A stretch of 64,000 bases of DNA from Synanceia verrucosa (lineage: Eukaryota; Chordata; Actinopteri; Perciformes; Synanceiidae), in NCBI GenBank assembly GCA_029721515.1, contig CM056556.1, forward strand, positions 19,596,645 through 19,660,644. The letters are read 5' to 3'. The notes under the pieces were generated by a model, which made no database searches, was not told the DNA's origin, and saw only the letters and a list, made by a program, of their open reading frames with translations. Positions 1-64,000 of this stretch are shown piece after piece. Positions within the stretch are counted from its first letter, which is position 1, and each line of letters opens with the position of its first letter. Both the position numbers and the translations under genes were made by a program.

Positions 1-27
1 GCTAATCGAGACAAGATTAGAGATTAG

Positions 28-28
<1 letters not shown>

Positions 29-67
<39 letters not shown>
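29..67. repeat. (TG)n microsatellite
   Basis: About 19 uninterrupted TG units followed by TACGTGCACACA, which gives short inverted symmetry with the nearby CA run. Any reading frame here is a simple-repeat artefact. Confidence 0.97.
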
Positions 68-70
<3 letters not shown>

Positions 71-308
71 TGCACACACACTCACACATAACTCACCCAG
101 CTCACCCCATCACACTGTTGATTCACTACTGTCTCGCTCCTCTCTGAGGTTCCTCGGTTGCCCAGCGCTACCATTATCAGTTCTCTGTAAATCAGCCATG
201 TTTGACGAACCTGCTCTTTCAACCTGGGATCAATACCAGGTCTTTATCTGGCCAGAGCTGGCTAATAAAGCCAAGGCCTCTTATCCACCATCTTGAAGAG
301 AGAGAAAG

Positions 309-309
309 A

Positions 310-358
<49 letters not shown>
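309..358. repeat. (AC)n microsatellite
   Basis: About 24 AC units, about 240 bases after the opposite-strand TG run at the window start. Confidence 0.97.
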
Positions 359-361
<3 letters not shown>

Positions 362-860
362 CGATAACCACCTTGATAACTCAAGCAAAAAAAAATACAA
401 CAGGACCAAACACTCTGTTAACGCCATAACACCAACATCCTCAACCTGACAGAGAGAGCCATTGTATTACTGATTGACAAACACATGCACATACACAGTT
501 AATCTGTCTTTTGTGGTGTTTATTTCCTCCACTCCCTTCTCAGAATTGCTCTACAGCAGTCTGTATGTCTTTTTTCTTCTTTTTTTTCAAACAAGGTAAT
601 CATACATGATATCACAGGAAGCTTGATAAAATCCACTTGACCTGATTAGTTTATATGCAACCTTCTTTTGACCTCTAATTGTTGTGCCCTCATTGGTGGC
701 GAGTGCTTTATAAAAACTGCCAGTCGTTTTTTTAATATGCCAGTATTGTTTTTTCATCAGAATTTGATCAGTAGTGATATAGAGGAAGTGTGCATAAATG
801 GACAGACGTCATCTCTCCTGGTATCGTCTTAATAAACAGTTAATATGTACACACATGCAG
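359..860. other. Intron, no feature recognised
   Basis: AT-rich intron DNA upstream of exon A with short homopolymer runs. No conserved coding block or repeat ends were seen. Confidence 0.5.
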
Positions 861-1080
861 TAGTGCTGCAATGATTAGTGATTAGCTGATTCACTGGTTA
901 GGTAGCTGACAGAAATGATGATAGTACGTAATAGTTTAAAAAAAAAAGTCAAATATGAAATATTTGCTCACTGTATTTTCTCTTTGAGAATGTGATACTT
1001 TTTGTAAATTAAATGTTTCAGTTGTTTGGACATAAGCAATTGGAGGATGTCAGCTTGTCTATGTGGAGTTTTTTTTAGTA
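861..1080. repeat. Degraded copy of a common teleost interspersed repeat
   Basis: The wording GCTGCAATGATTAGTGATTA and, further on, TTTGGACATAAGCAATTGGA resembles a DNA repeat widespread in fish genomes that starts with 'agggctgcaactaa' and contains 'tttggacaaaacaagcaat'. This is recalled from memory of fish genomes, not from a search. No intact ends or duplication were found, so the copy is old. Confidence 0.45.
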
Positions 1081-2110
1081 TTAATTACAGATCAGAGAGA
1101 TACTGATGGAGAAATATAACAGTAAATGAGAGAGTGAGAGATGCCCTGTCCAGCCCGTCTGGATACAAACAGAGAAACCACGGGATATACTTGCTGTGGA
1201 ATCCCTGATGCTCATGAAAGCTCACCTCTTGTTTTTACACGACTGTTAAATTTTTATTCTCTGCGTGCGGTGATGCCACTTTTCACCAGCTAACAACTAC
1301 ATAGAATGGTGTAAAAAAACGTGAGCACATTTGTTTAGGAATTATTAAAATGAATATTACATTTTTTCATTGGTAATGTGACACAGGTGTGGGTGTTTTT
1401 ACATTTCACATTAAATTAAGTAAATCAATCAAAAAGTGTCAACTGGCCTCGTGTGAAGTATGTTGAAGACTTTTTATCTCTTATCCAAGAGGCCTCTTTT
1501 CTGTCTTCAACTTCACCTGGAGGACTAAGAACCTTCACAGACTAGTAAATCAATTTGTATCAAAGGGCAAAGGGTAGCAAAGGGAAAAAAAAAATATACA
1601 TTTTGATATTACTTCCAACCGTATTGGCATACCTCGGCTCCATTACCACTATTTAACAATATGTAGAAATAACTAATTCTTTTCTAATGATTCATGTGAC
1701 CCAAAGTATATTTTGAACTCCTGCTTTTTTCTTGTCTGGTTTACCGTATGTGCTTCGCTACTTTGATTGTGTATTAGGCTACGAGGTGGTGTGGCTGTGG
1801 ATGCAGTGGCACTGACAGTGGCACTGACAGACAACTGCATTTCTACTGACATGCTGCTTTGAAGTCATGGTATACATCGGAGGACTTGATACTTGATCTT
1901 GTCCATTTCCTTTCTAGCTTAATTTATGCCACCGAATTGACCAAAGTGGAGGTGATGTTGAACCCCAAGCGCGAGTGAACACATTGGTAACGAAAAGATG
2001 AAACCACAAAATGCATTAAAATCAGACAGAGAGAGACAGATGTATAGAGAGTTGTAGAAGTTGTAGAAGAAGGTGAAATAGTTGGTGACTTTGCCCTGCA
2101 GGTGTGACAG
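1081..2110. other. Intron, no feature recognised
   Basis: Unique-looking AT-rich DNA. A short direct repeat (AGTGGCACTGAC twice) occurs near 1805-1829. No gene seen. Confidence 0.5.
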
Positions 2111-2119
2111 GGTAAGTTC

Positions 2120-2260
2120 AGGTTATCAGATTGATGGAGACAGTCTCGATCTGACAGTCTGGGGGAGGAGGAGGTTTGGCAGAAAAGCGTCTGTCGACTC
2201 CCCCGATACCTGCCTCCATGTCTGAGATGATATGGGAGATAATATTGATAATATTAAACG
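2120..2260. promoter_or_regulatory. Possible GATA-motif cluster in the intron upstream of exon A
   Basis: TTATCA at 2123, then AGATGATAT, AGATAA and TGATAA between 2224 and 2252, in a stretch that is more GC-balanced than its surroundings. FOG1 expression depends on GATA factors in blood cells (family knowledge), so an intronic GATA element is plausible. Motif density alone is weak evidence. Confidence 0.25.
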
Positions 2261-2461
2261 CAATAACTGTGTCTCCAGCTCCCCTCCCTCACTTCAGTCC
2301 CTGCAAGATAAAATCAATGTGCCATTCAGTGTGATTTATAGCTGAAAATAATGGCACTGTTTAGGCAGAGGGGGTATGCATGTGTGTCTGCTTGCTTTAG
2401 TGTGTCTACAGTATGTCTCTATGTGGTAAGACTGAAAGGTGGACGCTATGTGAAGATGGAT

Positions 2462-2463
<2 letters not shown>

Positions 2464-2505
<42 letters not shown>

Positions 2506-2528
2506 CCTCCCTCCCTCTCCCTCTCCCT
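2464..2528. repeat. (TC)n microsatellite followed by a C-rich pyrimidine tract
   Basis: About 20 TC units run into CCCCCTCCCTCCCTCTCC. A pure pyrimidine strand of this length could adopt triplex (H-DNA) structure. Confidence 0.95.
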
Positions 2529-4340
2529 GTTTGCATGGATTTTTTATTTGACGTTGACAATCTCATCTCTCAACTGTTTCATTAATAACGGCAGGGTGTG
2601 AGGGCGTCACATGGTCATGGGGGTGTTTATGGATGCTTTGATTGGGTGCTATCGCTGTTTATCAGAGTGGGAATGCAAGGGTAAACATGGCCTTTGTGCA
2701 GACAGCTGAGGTGTTATCAGGGTGGAGGCTGAAGACAGGGTGGGATTTTTAGAGAGGGGGAGAGAGAGAGAACAAAACAGGAAGAGTGGAGTAAGTGGAA
2801 GGAGGAAGTGAATACAAGAGGAATAGTTGGGAGGAGGAGGATGGCAGTGATGTAGACAAAGAACAGAAGAAAGTGGATTAACTTTTTTTTTATGTATACA
2901 GTTATAATGATGTCTGCCTTTAACCAAACCGTGACTTTTATGCACATACGGGTTCTCCCAGCAGAGGTGTAATTCTCATTGTATGTATGGTATATGATGA
3001 GCTATTTCATGTGTCCACTCAGAACATGTATGTCAAACCTGGACATTAAAGTTTAAGAAGCTGTGACTGAAGACACATACGGGGTCTTGTCACAATTCCT
3101 CACCATGATGTTGGCATCCATTCTAGAAAAAGATATACAAAAATGTCTACATAGTATGATACATTTTGTAGGCAAATTGTATTTAATGCACTATTGTAAT
3201 ATAGGAACAGTGGTGCCACAGTGGAGTTGGAGACTGCTGTAAATGCCAGAACTAACTTAAATAAACCGCATAAACCGTCAGAGGAAAGTCTGAGTTATTA
3301 AACTTCCTCCTGTCCATTTAGCATCATGCCATCTTAATAATAACCTCAATAGCTTCATTTATAGTGTAATTTTCATATAAGGGATTTAGCTCGCAGTGCT
3401 TTTCAAAAAATAAAAATGCCACACAGTCAGACAAGGGGAAGTATACAATACAATTGGACAATAAAAAGACAGTAGATACTAAAATAACATGTGAAATACA
3501 GTATGAGAAACCATGAAGAATAATACAAATAAATATTTTTTCAGCTGTAGGGCATATGCAGTTTGTATTCAGGTGTGCCTTTTAATATTTTACCATCCAG
3601 TGTTGTGTTCACTTTGTATAACTTTCATAGGCTGCGACTAGAGAGTTAGCAGGACATTTTACAGTAAAACAAATGCACTTCATTACTCTCTTTTGAACAA
3701 ACTCTGTAATGAGGGGCCGTTGTCAACATATACATCATGACTGATCTGTGAATATCTTTCATGCTCTAGTCTTGTGTTTTCAGTCACCCATATTGTATTG
3801 TAATGTGATTTTTTTTTTTTTTAACCTGAATCTCACTTAATAATAGCTCATTCTTTATTTGGATAGGGATGATCTGTTCGAGAAGTACTTCGTTCGAGTT
3901 TGAGAGGGTTCCTTTTAATGACTGCATTGTATGCAGCGATATAATTAATTGAAGATTAATTGCAATTAGAAGCGCCCTTGAGGTTTTTTTTTTAGAAATA
4001 TTTACCTTATATGTCAGTGTAAAGATCTCAGCCACTTTATTTTGCTGTTGCTGCAGACAAAATGATTCATGAGGTTAATAGTGAAAAGTTTGTGATCCAT
4101 TTCCATGCAGTCAGCTTTGAGTCACCCTAACCCTTGGCCTGATGATGATGACGCAAGACCAGAGAACAAGAAGCGAAAGATTTTCAGCTCAGATAGTTTA
4201 GAGGTGCTGTGATGTAACTATTAATCTAATCTAACTAATCATGAGTCTTGCTAATAGGGAGGGACTCAGCAGTGTGATGAACCAGCTGATAGCAGCTGCA
4301 AAGACAAAGTTCAGGGTTCACATGTGCATGCTGGATAAAC
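2529..4340. other. Intron, no feature recognised
   Basis: Mostly AT-rich, with a purine-rich patch near 2740-2880. No coding block, repeat ends or RNA gene seen. Confidence 0.5.
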
Positions 4341-4357
4341 ATCAAACAAACACGCAT

Positions 4358-4407
4358 GCACACACACACAGACAGACAGACAGACACACACACACACACA
4401 CACACAG
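4358..4407. repeat. (CA)n(GACA)n(CA)n compound microsatellite
   Basis: CA units, then about four GACA units, then a second CA run. Confidence 0.95.
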
Positions 4408-4671
4408 TTCCAGCCTCGTGCAGAAGCATATAGATCTCTTTGATCAGCGTACAGGAGGCTCTGTAATCAGCTTGATCAATGGAAGGGATATCAATAGTGG
4501 CAGGCTCAGTCTCTACTAAAAATGACAGACGGGGTGGGAGACCCACCTACAATGAAGAGAAAGAGAGAGAACGAGGGGCCATTTTTGTGTGGTGAGGTGT
4601 TGTGTTACACATCTCAGGGAGTCATTTCACTGCCGCCTTTGATCAACAGACAGGAACAGCCACTGCTCAGT

Positions 4672-4673
4672 CT

Positions 4674-4702
<29 letters not shown>
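4672..4702. repeat. (CA)n microsatellite close to exon A
   Basis: About 15 CA units ending about 118 bases before the acceptor of exon A. CA repeats near acceptors can influence splicing (known for hnRNP L targets); here this is only a positional remark. Confidence 0.95.
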
Positions 4703-4704
<2 letters not shown>

Positions 4705-4819
4705 ACAAACACACAGGGTTTCAAAGGATGTGAACAGTCGCAGATACTGTAGTTTGTCTTACAATCTGTCGATTTTTATGTTTGAGTATGTTTTAAATGT
4801 GACAGTGTTGTGTTTCCAG

Positions 4820-64000
<59,181 letters not shown>

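Noticed and set aside
30..429. Open frames across the TG and AC microsatellites
   Set aside because: Simple dinucleotide repeats lack stops in several frames; there is no coding signal.
2336..2601. Frames over the TC tract on both strands
   Set aside because: Low complexity; both strands open because of the repeat.

Overview
The window is ray-finned (teleost) fish nuclear DNA. It lies inside one protein-coding gene, zfpm1 (FOG1, Friend of GATA 1), read on the + strand. Evidence for a vertebrate gene: coding blocks bounded by GT/AG splice sites with matching phases, very long repeat-filled introns, and protein blocks that match FOG1 family members almost word for word in the zinc fingers. Evidence for a fish: several DANA/Mermaid-like tRNA-derived SINEs, Tc1-like transposons, a Penelope-like element with a GIY-YIG domain, a Ty3/gypsy relic, hAT elements with 8-bp target duplications, and abundant dinucleotide microsatellites. 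The species cannot be told from the sequence.

Layout. 1-4819 is intron upstream of the first visible exon; the true first coding exon, expected to carry the NuRD-binding N-terminus, is outside the window. Exon A (4820-4957) is acidic. A 27.7-kb intron follows, then exon B (32664-32797), a second 27.5-kb intron, and a compact cluster: exon C (60269-60371), D (61156-61404), E (61790-62023), F (62188-62430) and the long exon G (62561 to beyond 64000). Exons B to D encode the PR-domain-like N-terminal region. Exons E to G encode zinc fingers 1-4, an additional C2H2 finger, and two CCHC fingers, followed by a basic nuclear-localisation-like stretch. The CtBP-binding motif and last fingers are outside the window.

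The two large introns are a transposon record. In intron A/B: a 756-bp hAT element with a perfect 8-bp duplication (5055-5810); a 4.4-kb hAT element (6162-10603) that contains a Tc1 element, a reverse-oriented gypsy pol relic and a SINE; an element with TTAA ends (12569-13490); a foldback element (16669-16996); SINEs; a Penelope-like relic (25020-26040); and a LINE reverse transcriptase fragment (27090-27269). In intron B/C: a Harbinger-like MADF relic (33541-33966), a full-length but dead Tc1 element (35627-37248), a SINE split by another insertion (38761-40250), a hAT element (43796-44659), a ~150-bp tandem array (51932-52455), a 925-bp solo LTR with a 5-bp duplication (52559-53483), a terminal-inverted-repeat element carrying a RecQ-like helicase fragment (53785-54564), and a ~190-bp AT microsatellite.

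No second host gene, RNA gene, CRISPR array or bacterial-type system was seen. The points most worth a second look are a pair of in-frame splice acceptors in front of zinc finger 1, a C2H2 finger in exon G that resembles one in FOG2, several intronic clusters of GATA motifs (FOG1 is a GATA cofactor, so autoregulation is plausible), and the helicase-bearing element.
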